Below, in pieces: positions 24,001 to 39,000 of a stretch of DNA of 64,000 bases. The notes under the pieces are model-generated. The model had not been told where the DNA came from, did no database searches, and saw only the letters and a list, made by a program, of their open reading frames with translations. Position 1 is the first letter of the stretch. Every line of letters begins with the position of its first letter. Made by a program: the position numbers and the translations under genes. This DNA is from Cheiracanthium punctorium (taxonomy: Eukaryota > Arthropoda > Arachnida > Araneae > Cheiracanthiidae). The stretch lies in assembly GCA_038373885.1 (NCBI GenBank), contig JAWZYV010013530.1, positions 558,001-622,000 of the forward strand, given 5' to 3'.

Positions 24001-27000
24001 AATGTCAGGAGGCAAAAATAGTATCATTAATAGCCTCACCGACATAAAAAAAACTCGCCAGTTTAGCAGCCATTTTCGTAATTTTAGTTGCCAAAATAGT
24101 AGCACTTTTACATGATTTTGTAGTTAAGAAAATAAACATAAGTCATTTAGCTTCATTTAAGAAAGAATAAAATGATAAATTAAAAACTTCATGCATTATA
24201 TAACAAAGAATATAGTGCATTTTTTAATAATTTTAGACCCATATGTTAGCTTGTCTTCTCAATGTCAATATGCTCAAGTAAACTTTCCACTTTAACAGTT
24301 TCAAGCACATACATTATTTTAAAAACTATCAATTTTACAATATATTAACATTATTAAATTTAACAAAATGATCATACATTGGCAAATTCAGATATCTTAA
24401 ATGAAGATTCCACTGTGCTCTGATGATGAGAACTAAGTATCATTTGAGTAAGTTAAAATAAGGAAGACAGAGTTCAATTATATGCAATAATTGTTTGGAT
24501 AAGCATGGGAAAACAAAAGTGTTTGAAAATTTGGGAAAGAGAGTGTGACTTGAAGATTCTACGATTTTAAAAACGGATTAGAATGTTTGATAAACAACCA
24601 ATGGCAGTTTGCTTTTAATTTTTATCAAGCCTACATGAGAGGCATCTGCCTAGGGGAGAGAGATCAGGGGGAGGCCCTTGGTCTAAAGACTTTTCAAAGG
24701 TTTCTAACGTGTATTCACAAAAATTTTGAAAAGCAAAGGGGGAAAATTGACAACAGCCAAAATCTCAATTTTCAAATTAGTTGGCTCGAGAAAGGTACAA
24801 GTAGGTAAAACTTGAAAATAGTATCAAAATGACATTTTTTGTTCAAAAAAGTCACCCAAGTCGCCTTGTCTTTGAATTAATAGCAAAAGTTGCCTTTTCA
24901 GGTGCCCATGGATACCCTGTGTTATAGAAAAATTAATTAATCCAATTTTTATTAATAAATACTGTCTAGGTAGCAGGATGCATTTTGAGCAAAAATATTA
25001 ATTGCTGTGGTCATTTTCACATTATACTTTATTACTGTATGTGTATATTTATGATATTAATTTCTGAAAAATGCTTACAAACCCATTTGAGAGAGAAAAA
25101 ATGCTCTCAATAAACTTTTTTTTTTTAATGGCAGTACTAATTAAACTGAAACTTATATTCAGGCCTGGATCAATCGTATTCTTTAATAAATATATGCATG
25201 TACTTCAAGAAGTAAAATTTCATACAGATGAACTATCATATGTCATCTAATCATATAGATGACTAATTATACAGACGAACAGAAAATACTCAACCATATA
25301 TTTAATTGTAAACAACTTAATTACAATTAAAAATCAAAATACTGCTTGCATTTTCTATTATATAATTTCCTGCATACTACACAGTTGCTGATCCATAGGT
25401 CTCAAAAATTTAAATTCTTAAAGGGAAATGTTCCTATTCACTATAGAATATATTAATTCATCCATCCTACATACTTATCTTTGTAAATCTATGAAACTGC
25501 TGTTGGATGAAATAAGTAAAAATTATTAATTCTGTGTTACGTGATCTGATGCAGTTTCTAAACTTATTATTTTATTTTATTTTTACCTGCAGGACAGCAA
25601 AAGTGGGAAAATATTTCAAAGACTGGCATAAGTCAAATATAAAACACATTATATAAATATCAGGTTGTAACGAAAATTTTCTGCAAAATCTGCCTGAAAA
25701 ACTCACTTCTAACTCCTTAGATAACTGTTTATGAACTTTCGGTATCAAACCTGTACAGTGTCACATGATACAACAATAGTACTTAAAGCTGCACTCATAA
25801 TTCGTTGATATTCTGTAACTGACTTTTTGCAACACAACTGGAAGTAAATGATGGTTCTAATCCTCTAGAGTAATAGTGTTATTTGAGACACCTTGTACTT
25901 AATGATAACTATATTTTTTTACAGATTTCACACCATAGTGTTACAAAGTAAGTCTCTTTCTTCCAAATGCCAAAAATCGTTTAACAAAATATGAGCAAAT
26001 ACGCCAACGCGAACTGTGTGCTGAAGATGTTTGAGGTGGCGGGAAACTTTCGTTACAACCTAATAGATATTTTAGTTATTGTAAACAAATTTTATATAAA
26101 TCTCGTTTTTATTTTGCAACATCTGCTCATTCATATTATTTATTTTTGTTACTATATAAATAAGCTGCAATTGCTTATTTATATATACGTATCATATATA
26201 TGTATATTTTTATACATGTGAACTGGCAGCAAAGTCAGGTGGGCTGGCATCAATCTGCAAACTAGTGGTTGGGAAACAATGATCCAATGAACTTTTGGAA
26301 GTTTTGTAATACAGAAAAGATTAAAGTAATAATAATAATAACAATATAAATATTTTTAAGCTACAACAGCCTCCATCATTTAGTATGTTTGTGAATTTAA
26401 AATTCTAGCAACAAACCTTGTTTGTGTACTCTGATAGTATCAAGCACTTGAAATCCTCGAATTTGAGAGCGCAAAAGTGGAATATTCAACATATCTTCTA
26501 TGGATGAATTTTTGGTAGAGACAGGAGAAACACGGCAATCTCCCAAGCCTGCATTGTGGCGAGGTAATAAGCAATGTATAAAATATACATTGGTTCTTCT
26601 CAATAAATCAATAAGGCCATCCTGAAAAAGAAAAATCTTAACTTATCCATGGTTATCGTGTATCCAGTGTATTGATATTGTTGATAGTTACAGAATTCCT
26701 ATTCAAATATCAAACTTTTCCAGACTTTTGAAGGTGGTTTTAAGCATAAATAATTTGGAACAAACACATATTGTTCTTAATTATGAAGTTACAAATTTAG
26801 CATAAATGAATAACCTTAAATGAAAGTTTATTAACTTAAATAATCCTAAATTAAATTTTAATCACTTAAATATTGTATAAAATTAATCAATTTATGAAAT
26901 ATGTATTCCAGCATATAAAACATTCCCTTTCTTATTTTGAAATATATTCACGATCTATTAGGCACCTATACTTTTTTAAATAACCTTTCTTAGAAATGTA

Positions 27001-30000
27001 TCAAAGACTTGTTATAACAGCTCATCCAGATGGCAGTCATTTAAAAAACTTTCTTATATTTTCAAAGAATGATTTAAAAATAGAGGAAATACTGTATCTG
27101 TTGGAGGGGGTTATCACAACAAGAAATGGACCCAAGGCTGATTTTGGTAATACAAGGATGTTGGAAAGAGAGAAAATATTTATGACACAGAAGGTCAGAT
27201 GTATCATGTGCTCCTGGAAATAATGTGTAGTTAAGTGCATTGTAAAGGCATAGGATGATATAAGCCAAGAAAAAAATCAAAACTAATTTAAAAATATAGT
27301 GCATCTAATAAGTTAAGTGGAACTAGATGATTAATTGTAGATTGAAGATAGAAGCACTGATAGTGCAAATAGAACAGATGTTGGTGAGATGGCTGAAGAT
27401 ATAAACAAACAATTTATTTAGCCAATAGCAAACATCATTAAATTCTCAGTATGCCACTTTTTAAAAGTAAATAAGATGCTTATACATTTAAAAATCTAAA
27501 GTCAAACTCCCTTATTTTTATCATTATTTAATTTTAAAGCTATCATTTATATACCTAACTTATATACACCTGTAAATTTTGTCAAATTTTTGCATTTAAA
27601 ATGCACATTATATGCTGGAACATATAATAAGAAACAAATTTAGTTCTTAAATTCCTACTATTGATCTAGACAATATTTGTGAAATATACAAATTAAAACT
27701 CAAGATTGTTGAATTTGCTTCCCATTCTTCTCACTGGAGAATCCAACTTTTGTCAAACTCAAGCTGACTCTATGTCATTTGTTTGCATTTCTAGCATAGT
27801 TTCATGATTTATTCATTCAGTAAAAGATTGGTCAAAAAATTCTATTACTGAAAGTAATGAATCGCACAATTTGTGTTTGCCTCAAAACAAGGCTTAGAGA
27901 ATTTTGATATTTCTTTACAAAAACTCTTCAATAACTTTCTAAAAATGAAGACTGATCTAAAAAAACTCTAAGCATGTCCAATAATTTATTTCTATATAAT
28001 CTTCCCTTTAATCATAATCTAAAACTAATGGAATCCAAAATAACTGAAAATTCTGCAGTTATGTTTACCACAGTATATTTCACTTGAAGTGGCAAAGAGC
28101 GTCTCTTGACTCCAGCAGCTGCAACACCTTGTGCTCGTCTCATACTGGAACTTCGCCTTAAAGTGGAATTACCATCTGCATGCAATGTATTACTCCCTGA
28201 AGCTCCAAACACTCCTCGCGATGTTGAGAACAGCTGATTCACATGATCCCTGAAAAATGCAAGAGGTACAATAATTTGCTTCAAAAATTTATCAAATCTT
28301 TGAAATTTAAAACTTTAAAGTTCTGGATGTATCTTGTTGTGAACAAATTTCATTTAAAACAAAAATTTACTGTAAATATAAAAAAATTATGTTACATAAT
28401 TTTTATCTTCCAGCTTTGAAAAATATCAGCTAGAGTATGAGTAAATAGCATAATACATAGTCCACAAAAAAAAAAAAAAAAAAAAAAAGAACATTGGCAT
28501 TGAAAAGCTTCTAGTAATACAGTTCAAAGATATCCACATACTCTTGAAATATGGCAACACTGAACGCCAAGTACTACTCCACCAAATGGATTTATAAAAG
28601 GTTATAAAGGTTATATATAGCAAGTAAAGATTTATTTATTTATTAATCACATGCAAGTCAAGAAACACTGCATGTCCAGACATACAGATAAAAGCACAAA
28701 AAATGTCTTGGTAATACCTTTTTCTAGCCATAATTGATTTTAAAAATAATATAAAAGTTTACATTAAAAGCAAAAAATTGCAAACAAAACTTACTTCTGA
28801 GATTCCTGCAGAAGATTTGATATTTGCCTCGCAGAGGCATGTTCACGAGAGTAACGTAACCAACCAGTTACAGAATATACCACTGGATTGGTACCATGAA
28901 AATGCTGAACTGTAAACTGATGATTATAGGGGCCTTTTCTTATGAGTTGCTGATATTCTAAAAATACATGTTTGTTAGCAATAAATTATTTAGTCTGTTC
29001 ATTTATTCATGCAGTTATAATTAAATTTTCTTTTTAAATTTAATTTTTTCAAAGGTCTTAGTTTGAACTTGTAAGAAAAGAAAGCATACTAAGAACAATA
29101 AAAAATAATAATAACAGTATGGAATATTTGGAAGAGAAATACGGTTTTTGCAAGACAAATTTATATAAAATACACAAAAATTATTCTTTTATAAATGACA
29201 GTAAAGTACTGCAATAGCAAACCATCAATTTTCAAGGAAAATCTGGATGTATTTGGGAGGAGGTAGATAAATGGCAAAAGCTAAAGTATAGAAATTGAAC
29301 ACCATTTTCTTGTTAAAATTAAGTCACATGAAAATGATTTTAAAACAAACATAAAATAAACTCTTGATTAATGAGTATTCAATTAATCAAGAAAAAAATC
29401 TGATTACCCCCATTTCTCCCTCTTCCTAGCCTGTATGCTGCGAGGTTGTTCAATAGAACGGACTCTGGCCATTCTGCTGTCTCCCTCTTCAGACTACAGC
29501 TGATTACGTAATAGGAGCATGGATGCCAGAAATGTTTGGGGGGGGGGGGAGAATGCTCACCATTGTAAAATTTTGTTTCAAAAGTATTTGATACTTTTCA
29601 ATATTTCCAGGCTATCTAGTATAAAAAGGTTGTTTTCATAGGTTTTCGACAAGTTTACTTTCTTCTTCTTCCCCTTCCCTCAAAGAATAAAATCAACAAA
29701 CCTTTTCCAGAATAATTTGTAAAGACTTTGTCCAAGAAGGATTTCTCACTAGCACCAGGGAATAAAGATTCTTCATCTAAAAGCCACAATAAACCACGCT
29801 TTCCAGCTTCTCTGAGATCAGCTGTGGATGCTCGAACAGCACCTTGTTGGGGCGTGTGATCAATAACATCAATCAGAGGAGCAGGACTAGAAATGTGAAA
29901 TTCTTCTTTGTTCCACTCAATGTTTTCCTACAATTAATAATTTCTTACATTCAGCATATGTCTGAACACAAATTATTTCAAATAAATGTGTAACATATAA

Positions 30001-33000
30001 AGCATTGGTGGTTTTAAAATTTAGACTCCACAAAAACTATATTTATACAAATTATGAGACTTTAACTTTCTGCAGTCAACAATAGAAAATCACTTTGAGA
30101 AGACACTTCTATCAGGCAGATTCTTTCAGAAAAAAAAAGTCTGACTAGAATTTTTTTTTTTCAAATGGCAGGACTTAACAATGCCTTTGCCACCGTTAAG
30201 GCCGGAGTTGTTGGTCACTTTATTATGGGGGCACCTAGTAGGTGGACCAACATTGACAACTATGACGGAATGGACACAATGACATCCACAGCCAGTCGGA
30301 GATCGAACCTCGACCGCTGGGAGTTGAGCCTGAAACCATGTATGGTGCTTTATCCACCATACAAGCTGGTCGGCAATCTGACTACTATTAATGCTGATAT
30401 TTTTATAAATTTTCATAATAATCAACTGGAATTTTTATACAAGTTACTCTACAGAATTCGATAAAAGATTATGCAAATCAAAGATTGATCGCTTTTGTAC
30501 AAGCACACAGATAAATATTTATTTTCAGGCATCTACAAGTATTTAATTCTTCCATTTCAAAGACCGGTACACTCCTAAATAAACACAGATAGGCATTGAC
30601 CACAATGGGTAAAGCATATTATAAAAGTTACAGGTGATTTAAAGTTTTTTTGCCCCCTTAAATATAGGATAATCCATAAGAGCTTTTTACTTTCCGAACA
30701 TGCACCATGTAAGGAAAGTATTATAATCATGAAAAAATTCGACTTTTGAGATTTTGGTGTATTTGAACGTTTTGAGGTCTTCTGAATTCATTTATGTTAT
30801 TTTTATGAGAAGTATGTATGTATGTATGTATGTGTGCGTGTGTGCATGTTTGTGTGTATGTGAGTGAACACAATAGCTCCTAAACGGTACATTCAATTGA
30901 GCTCAAATTGGGTATATGTGTTACAAGCCACCGTCGCAAGACCGGTATTGATTTTGGTATGTATAGGACTTATAGTTTTTTTATCAGGCTATGAAAAAGA
31001 TTTCTTTTACATTATGGCCTATGGACGGAAATTCTTGAAAGTGCGCTAGTGTTTAAACGGTGCATTCGATTGAATTCAAATTTGGTTTTTAGACCATGTT
31101 CGCAAGACCAATATTGATTTTGATAAGTATAGGATTTATAGTTTTTTTACAGGCTACAAAAAAGAAAATTCGAATTATTTTAGGAGATATCGATAAAAAA
31201 CATGTCGCAAAAGGCTAATTTTTGCTCCGCCATTTCACAATTGTAACCCCATAGTAGAAAAAGAGAGAATATAGCATATCTAAGTTGAAAGATTTGGCAA
31301 GTTTATTAAATGATTCAGACTCTTGAAGTAAAAATAAAAGAATAATGTTTTTTTTTTGTTTAGATTATTTGCAAGGTTTTTTAATTAAAATATTGTGTGC
31401 ATGTGAAATCAGAGCAGGAATAAAATGTTTTATACTCAAGAGAAAAATAGGATTTGGAAATTTTCCATGACTAAAATGTGGAACTTTTTAATTTGGCGAA
31501 AAATAAAATGGTTGATGTGCAATTTTGAGGAGATGATTCTAACGCTTGGCAAAATTTATCGTAATTTCATCGTCTGCTATTTGGATTACAAATACACCTG
31601 AGAATAAATTTTTGAAATTTTCATTCAGTTGGAATTGTGCATTTTTCTGCTCAGCTTTTCCTCATCTATTTCTAATGTATTACATCCAGAAAAAGGATGT
31701 TAGAAATATCAACTTTAATTTTATTTAATCACACTCATGAATAATGATATACGAAAATAATGAAAATAAGGAAGACCCATGGATTATAATACGCTTTTAA
31801 TATATAGCACTTTAGTGTGTATTTAAAATCTGAAAGTGTTTCAGATTTTCTTACTTTTTTTTTTTTTTTCCTTTCCGTTTTTTGATAAATGCCAACATAT
31901 CCAGAAGCTCTTCAGAATTAATATAGGACGAAAATAATTTGTTCCTTTTTGTAGGTTTTTATCATTTAACCAAGTTATTTTTGTAACCAGGGGCGGCCCG
32001 ACACATTAAGCATCACATCTGGGCTCCAGCTTCGAAGGGGGCTTAATTTCGAACTCAAAAACTAAGTAGAGCATAAAAGGGGTGTCTTTTTTATATTAGA
32101 GGGGACGACACTTACCGTAGGGCCGCTCCTGTTTGTAACCATCTTAATTTTAAATTCCATTCAGAATCTGAGAGATTTCAGTGCCAAGGAAGCCAGTGAG
32201 AAACAGGATTCTCTCCGAACACGATTTATTAAGATGGCGAACCAACTGGTCGCCGGAGGCGATTAGTTCTTATATATAACGGGCTATGGACACAAATCAC
32301 TTAAAATGAGCTAGTGTCTAAATAGTGCATTCAAAGAAGTTCAATTGAGTGTATATATTATAGGTCACTGTCACACAGCATGTAGGACTTGTAGTTTTTT
32401 GACAGGGTAACAAATGGGCGTTCTTTTACATTATAGCCTGTAGACGGAAATTCTTGAAAGTGTGCGAGCATCTAAATGGTGCATTCGACTGAGCTTAAAT
32501 TGGGTATGTATATTGTGATGTTTTGTGCTCACCACAAATGCTAGAACATAAATAAAGGACTGAAAATGCACAAATAATACTCGAGACAATAGTTGATGTT
32601 AGAAATCTTGATTATTAAAGTAGCGTTTTCATTAAGTCACCATTTCAGTCTATTAAAATTAAGCTTAGAAATCCAGACTACTCTCAGTATTTAGAGCTGA
32701 ACTCATTGCTATAAAAGAAGCATTTAGGGCATTGATAACTGAAAGTTCTTCTGCAGATGTTTGGATTCTGACGGATAGCCGTAGTCCTATTCAGCATCTG
32801 AGCCACTGGACTAAAGTTGGTCATGGAACTTCAATTTCAATTCTTAAAGACCTAAAAGTACTCTCAAAACAGCATGAGATTTTTCTTCAATGGGTACCTT
32901 CCCATATTGATCTATATGGAAATGAGACTGCTGACATTCTTGCAAAGGAAGGTGTAACAAGTCCTTTAATCTCCTGTGGAAGTCTAACCTCTTCCGAGAT

Positions 33001-36000
33001 ATATTCACAAATAATAAAATAAAAACTTTTTAACAAAAAAATTAAACTTCCAAAAAAACTAAAAAGCAAAAAATAATAAGCCTTTTTTATTTAACCTTAA
33101 TAACTAAGTTCTTAAACTTATGTAAGTATACCTAAGTAATTTTGAGTCTGTGCCAAACAATCAATGAACAAAGATCACTAAATTACTTAAATCTCCATTG
33201 TTAACAGGGGTGATTTATTGTTCACACACAAATTTTAATGCTGAGTTGTGTATTACAAAGTAGACCTCTCAATCTCTGCATTTCTGCTAAGGCTCGTTCA
33301 TCATGAGCGACGTGTGGAGAGCGATCTTTATTAGAATGTTAATGTTTATTGCTGGAGATTTGACGTTGCATTGTTAATTTGATTTGGTTATTTCTTTAAA
33401 TTTAAGGTAATTTAGTGATCTTTATTCATTGATTGTTTGGCACTGACTCAAAAATTACTTAGGTATAATTACATTAGTTTAAGAACTTAGTTATTAAGGT
33501 TAAATAAAAAAGGTTTATTATTTTTTGCTTTTCAGTTTTTTTTTTTTTGGCAGTTTAATTTTTTTGTTAAAAAGTTTTTATTTTATAATTTTTTGTGGCT
33601 ATAAATCTCCAGCGATAAACATTAACATTCCAAAAAATGCAATCCCTACACGTTGCTCATGATGAATGAGCTTCAGCAGATTGCAGAGATTGAGAGGTCT
33701 ATTTTGTATTACACAACTCAGAATTAAAATCTGTGAGTGAACAATAAATACCCCCAAATCAACAATGTAACGTGAAATCTCCAGCGATAAACATTAGCAT
33801 TCCAAAAAATGTGCTCTCTGCATGTCGCTCACGATCAACGAGCTTCAGCAGAAATGCAGAGAGGTGTACTTTGTAATACACAACTCAGCATTAAAATCTG
33901 TGAGTGAACAATAAATCACCCCTATTTTTCGACCCTTAGGGTAGGAATTTTTTTTCCAAATTTATACGGGATCAACTTTGAGGCTGTCCAATAAAAAAAA
34001 TATAAAAATGTCCTGTCTAATAAAAAAATAATTATCAAAATCAGACAACTCTGTAAAAAGTCATGCGTGGTCATACATTACAATCAGTGAGTGAATAATC
34101 AATCATCCCCTGTTTTCCTACCCTTAGGGTTAGAATTTTTTTTCCAACTTTATATGGGACCAACTTCGGGGTATACCCTTTCCAATAAAAAAAGAATTAT
34201 CAAAATCAGATAACGCTGTAAAAAGTTATGTGTGATCATACATATAATATATATATATATATACGCGTCGACTTGAGAACCTCCTCCATTTTTTCGTCGG
34301 TTAATAAAGGTCCTTAACCAGAAAATATCAAAGACACCTCCGTTACACTCCTGGTATTCAGAGAAATCCCCTGGCAGGCCCTTTCACTTAAGTGTGACAG
34401 ATCGGCCCAGGTCGCCATCGGGAGACTCAGGAGTAGTCATATCGGGACTCTTAAATATGTCAAGGGTGAAAAAACTTTTCTGAATTGCACTAAATGCACT
34501 TCAGCTCAGGCCTCCCCTGCCCATAATTTAAACGGCTTGGGGCTTTCACATGAGGATCTGACAGCCACACCTCTTCTGGTTTACAACTTTTTGAAGATTC
34601 ACGACCTCTTGGACTTGGCCTAGCCTTTCACTAGACCTAGTGGAATTAGCAACAACAATAACAACATTAAAAGAATATCCATCTTACGATTATCACTTTG
34701 AAATGTTTCTACATTTAACATATTTTTCAAAATTAAAAAATGAAAAAGCAATGCAATTTTTTACAAATAGTGAATATTTCTAGAAAAGACAACCTCCAAG
34801 AGAATATCTACAAAAACTATTTTACTATCGTACTGGCTTGAATATAACGCGGTGTTTTTTGACCAATCATTGCTCATAAAAAACCTGACTCGCACTAAAT
34901 TCGGGGCCTAAATACAGGATTTTTCTAATTATCTTGAAAATTTTCGTGGTCACATTATATTTGGGCCAATACAGTAATACATTTTTGAACGGTGCTTTGT
35001 AACTTATCAAAGTGAAACAAAGCAAAATCATTGATGTATTTTCAATTTAACAATAAGATATCAAGATAGAAAATTAACTGACTGCACTTAAATTAAAAAA
35101 ATTAAAAGGCATTTAAGCAGGGGCAGATCAAATAGGAGGGTGGCTTTGGGGCCTCAACACCCCCGCCCTCCCCCCTTTCAGACTCGCTAATTGCCCAGAA
35201 AGCTATAGTGTTTCCACAAATAATTGTGGGGGAATAATTAAATTTTGGTCCCCTTGTTTTAGTATTGTATTACTTAACTGTTCGGATAAAGTGAACCACT
35301 GGCTATAGCGAACAAAACTTTTGACCCTTTGAATTTCGTTATAATGAGGTTCGACTGTACTCAAAGACAAGATATGTAAAAACAATAATAATTGGGGTAA
35401 TTAAATGTCTTTTAAACATTGACTTGTGGCTGAAATTAAAGAATTACTAAACAGCTTATAAGTTATAGTTTTTACCTGTAAATATCGCTCTTGTTGAGTA
35501 AGAAATGTAGAATCATGAAAAAGAGCTTGCAATCTCTCTTGACAATAATTATGACACAAATCTTCTAGGCCAGCACCCATGATTCGTCCACATGTAGCAG
35601 GATTTTGAAATCCTGGACAGTCTAGTATATGTATAGTAGCCATACTTCGGCCACCTCCACTTAAAGATCTGCCAAGAGACAAAATATGTCAATCATTTAT
35701 CGAAATATAATACATATACAATTGATGTTGTAATTCTTTTTTTACTCTCTCTTTTCACACACATAATTTTTGTGTGTGTTATGGTGAGCCTACAAAAGGG
35801 GCATCTGCCAACAAGGGAGGATGCCTTGGTCTGTGCACTTTTTTAGGGGGCTCTAATGCATATATTGACATTACACCTAGAGAAAACAACCGAAACACCA
35901 GACTGCCAGATCAACAGCTGCACAGTAGGCACAAAGCACGGGATTTTCACACTTCAGCCGTCTACCATGCTCAGTCCACTTATACATAGAGGGGCCTTTT

Positions 36001-39000
36001 TTTTCCCACAAAAGAAATTGTGAGGCTATGAGAGGTTTGTTTATATACATATACTGAAGAAAAATTCTTTAGCTATTTTTGTAACAGATGAATTTTGAAT
36101 GAACATCACTTCAAAGGAAGATCTTAGAAGATCTTACAATGAATCACTAAATGTTTCCACAATCAAGTTTATTGCATTCAAGTTTCCACAAGTTATACTT
36201 ATTTTTTTAACTCATGAGGTAAGGCTCTGAAGTGGATACTAGTAGATACTCTGAAGTGATACTAGGAACGGAAAGTTCTTAAAATGGCAATCTTTGTTTA
36301 ATAATGAATTTTTTAAGTTCATTTTTTTGGTATTAAATACAAGTAAATGATTTTTATTTTAACTTTTTTGTGAATTCAAAAATGCTAAATTTATATATTT
36401 TTTACTTGTTTAATGGTGACAGTTCTATGGTCTGTAATTTATTTAGGGATATTATGTTCATATTTTATATAATACAAGAGTATATTTCTGTAATTTTTTT
36501 ATGAAATATTTCTAATTTGTAATGTAATAAAAAATATTTATACTCAGAAAATGTGCATGTATCTGACTAGATATCACACATAAACTCCTTTAAAATAGTA
36601 TGACTTTTGGAACATTTTCTCTTTTAGCCCTTTCCAACAAGGTTGAAAAATGTTTATGATTTGGCTTATTTGTCTGTCTGTCCATGCTCTAACTATTGTA
36701 AATATGCATCGATTACTATGAAATTTATATATGTTATGCCTATGTACTGTACCAAGTGCCGTATTGAAAATGGTGCATTTAGCATTTTCATTTATAGTTC
36801 TTCTAGAAGACAGATGAAAAGACCTCCAATACATTACTCTCAATGGGCAGTCATTTATTAAAGTGTATTTTAGAAATATTGAGCTATTTGAAATGAAGCA
36901 AAATTGATGCATATTATTAAAGATTATGAGATAAAGCTCTGCATCAAAAATAATGTCTGTCATTAATAGTTTTTCTACAGGAAAATTCAAATTAATACCA
37001 ATACATTACAGTCAATGGTAGTTTAGAGGCAGGCATCCATTTAAAGCACAATACAGGGATGTTAACTCCAACACTCGATTTGGGAGCACCCCGGGAGCAG
37101 AAAAAATTTCATTTGGGAGCACCTCGGGAGCAGAAAAATTCCATTTGGGAGCAGAAAAATTCTATTTGGGAGCAGACAAATTCCATTTGGGAGCAGAAAA
37201 ATTCCATTTGGGAGCACCTCGGGAGCACAAAAAAATAGTTTCCGAGAGGAAAACTAAGATTCGAGATCAGAATTAACATGATTTTGGAGCATAATATTGA
37301 AGATTTAGGAACACAATAAATGCATACAAGAAAAGCAAAGTTTGCAAGCAAACACCGTTTGGTAAAAGCAAAACACTATTTGAAAGCACTTTAGGAAAGT
37401 TCTGGAAAAAAAAAGGGTGTATACAGGCTATGCTATCAGCAACTTGGTAAAAACAATACATGGATTTACATGGACGGAAGGAATTTTTTTGTGTGTGTGT
37501 GTGAAACTGCTCTTTTTAATGGTTTTCATATAAATGCTAAATGGAAAGAGTGGGAGGGGAGTATTTCTTATATGCAATGGTACTTTTAATGCATGTTCGA
37601 AGGTTGTAAAAATACTAATATTTAAATGGTAGAATTAACATCTCTGCCGTTTATATCATTCTAGAATTATGTATTCAAAATTTAGTCTATTTTGAAATAA
37701 AAATTTTAATTACGGATCTATAAATGAAATTCGTAACACATTCTGAAAAATTTGCGGACGCACTTTGGCTGAACACGGGCCCAGGGGCGTCGCCCCGTCT
37801 GCCCCCTCTCGTAGAGCCTGCACACACACAAAAAGAAAAACAGTGGTGTAGTTTTAAGAAAAAAGGTTTAGGAACACTCGCAACTGAAGACTCAAAAATC
37901 ATGCGTCCATGATGAAAAGTGAAGAACGCTTACTTTTGCTGACATAAGCTCGAATGAAGAAGTAGTGAGACGGCATCTCCCCGCTCATGATCTTCACGGG
38001 CCGAAAATGTCTAGCCCGGCCCGGCACTTAATCAAAATAAAAAATTCAGACCCGGTCCAGCTCGTATATCAATCATGATTTAAGGAAGGGGGGGGGGGGG
38101 GAATCACAAGCCAATCGTTTGGTCTTGTCCAAATTTTAGGAGAGCAAAAATTTCCGGAAAGGCTCGATTTTGCAAGCGCAGAGGACCGTCTTTAAGAGTA
38201 TACGCTTGTTCCGGTCCATTCTAGAAAATGCTGAGGTCAGCCCGTGCCTTGAATGAATCGTGCTGCAAAAGCCTGGGCCCGCACAGATCTCTACCCCCCG
38301 CGACTACACCACTGGCAGCGGATTTCCGGATTATTTTGAAATGAAATATTCTATTAATTCAGACAGCCTAGATTCTGATTTCTAAACCGGTCATGCTTCC
38401 AATTTTCATTCTTGCTACGGGCCGGGTCATAAACCGTGATTTTTTAGGGGCTGGGACGTCACCGTAATATACTGTTTTCTTTACGGACCGGTCTGGTTTA
38501 GATCAGGGGCGGCCCTGCGGTACATGACACCCACTCCACCCTGCAAACGTAGAAAAAGACGTCCCTTTTACTTTTTTCAAAATTGCTTTTATGATTTTAA
38601 GTTGGAATTCGTGCCCCTTCATGAACAAAAAACGGTGCCCGTTGCGATGATTACTTGTTTGCCTATCTGGCCGGCCCTGATTGAGGTGACTAACAAAGCC
38701 CAACTGGTCCGATCCGGGGCGGGTAGAATGGCTTCGGAATGCAGCTTTCGTACGCAGTTTAAATCTTGCTTTATTGCTAACTAGCTTTCCATACACGCTT
38801 TAAAAGATAAATGAGCGTGGCAAAAATTTAACAAAGAGACAAAATGACGTATTCGGCGCAGACCGGCGCAAAAATCGGCTAAAAGCGCAGTTCGGCGCAA
38901 TATTTGTGTTTCGGCGCACCCTGAAAGAGTCAAAATGACGTATTCGGCGCAGACCGGCGCAAAAAACGGCTAAAAGCGCAGTTCGGCGCAAGAATTTGTG

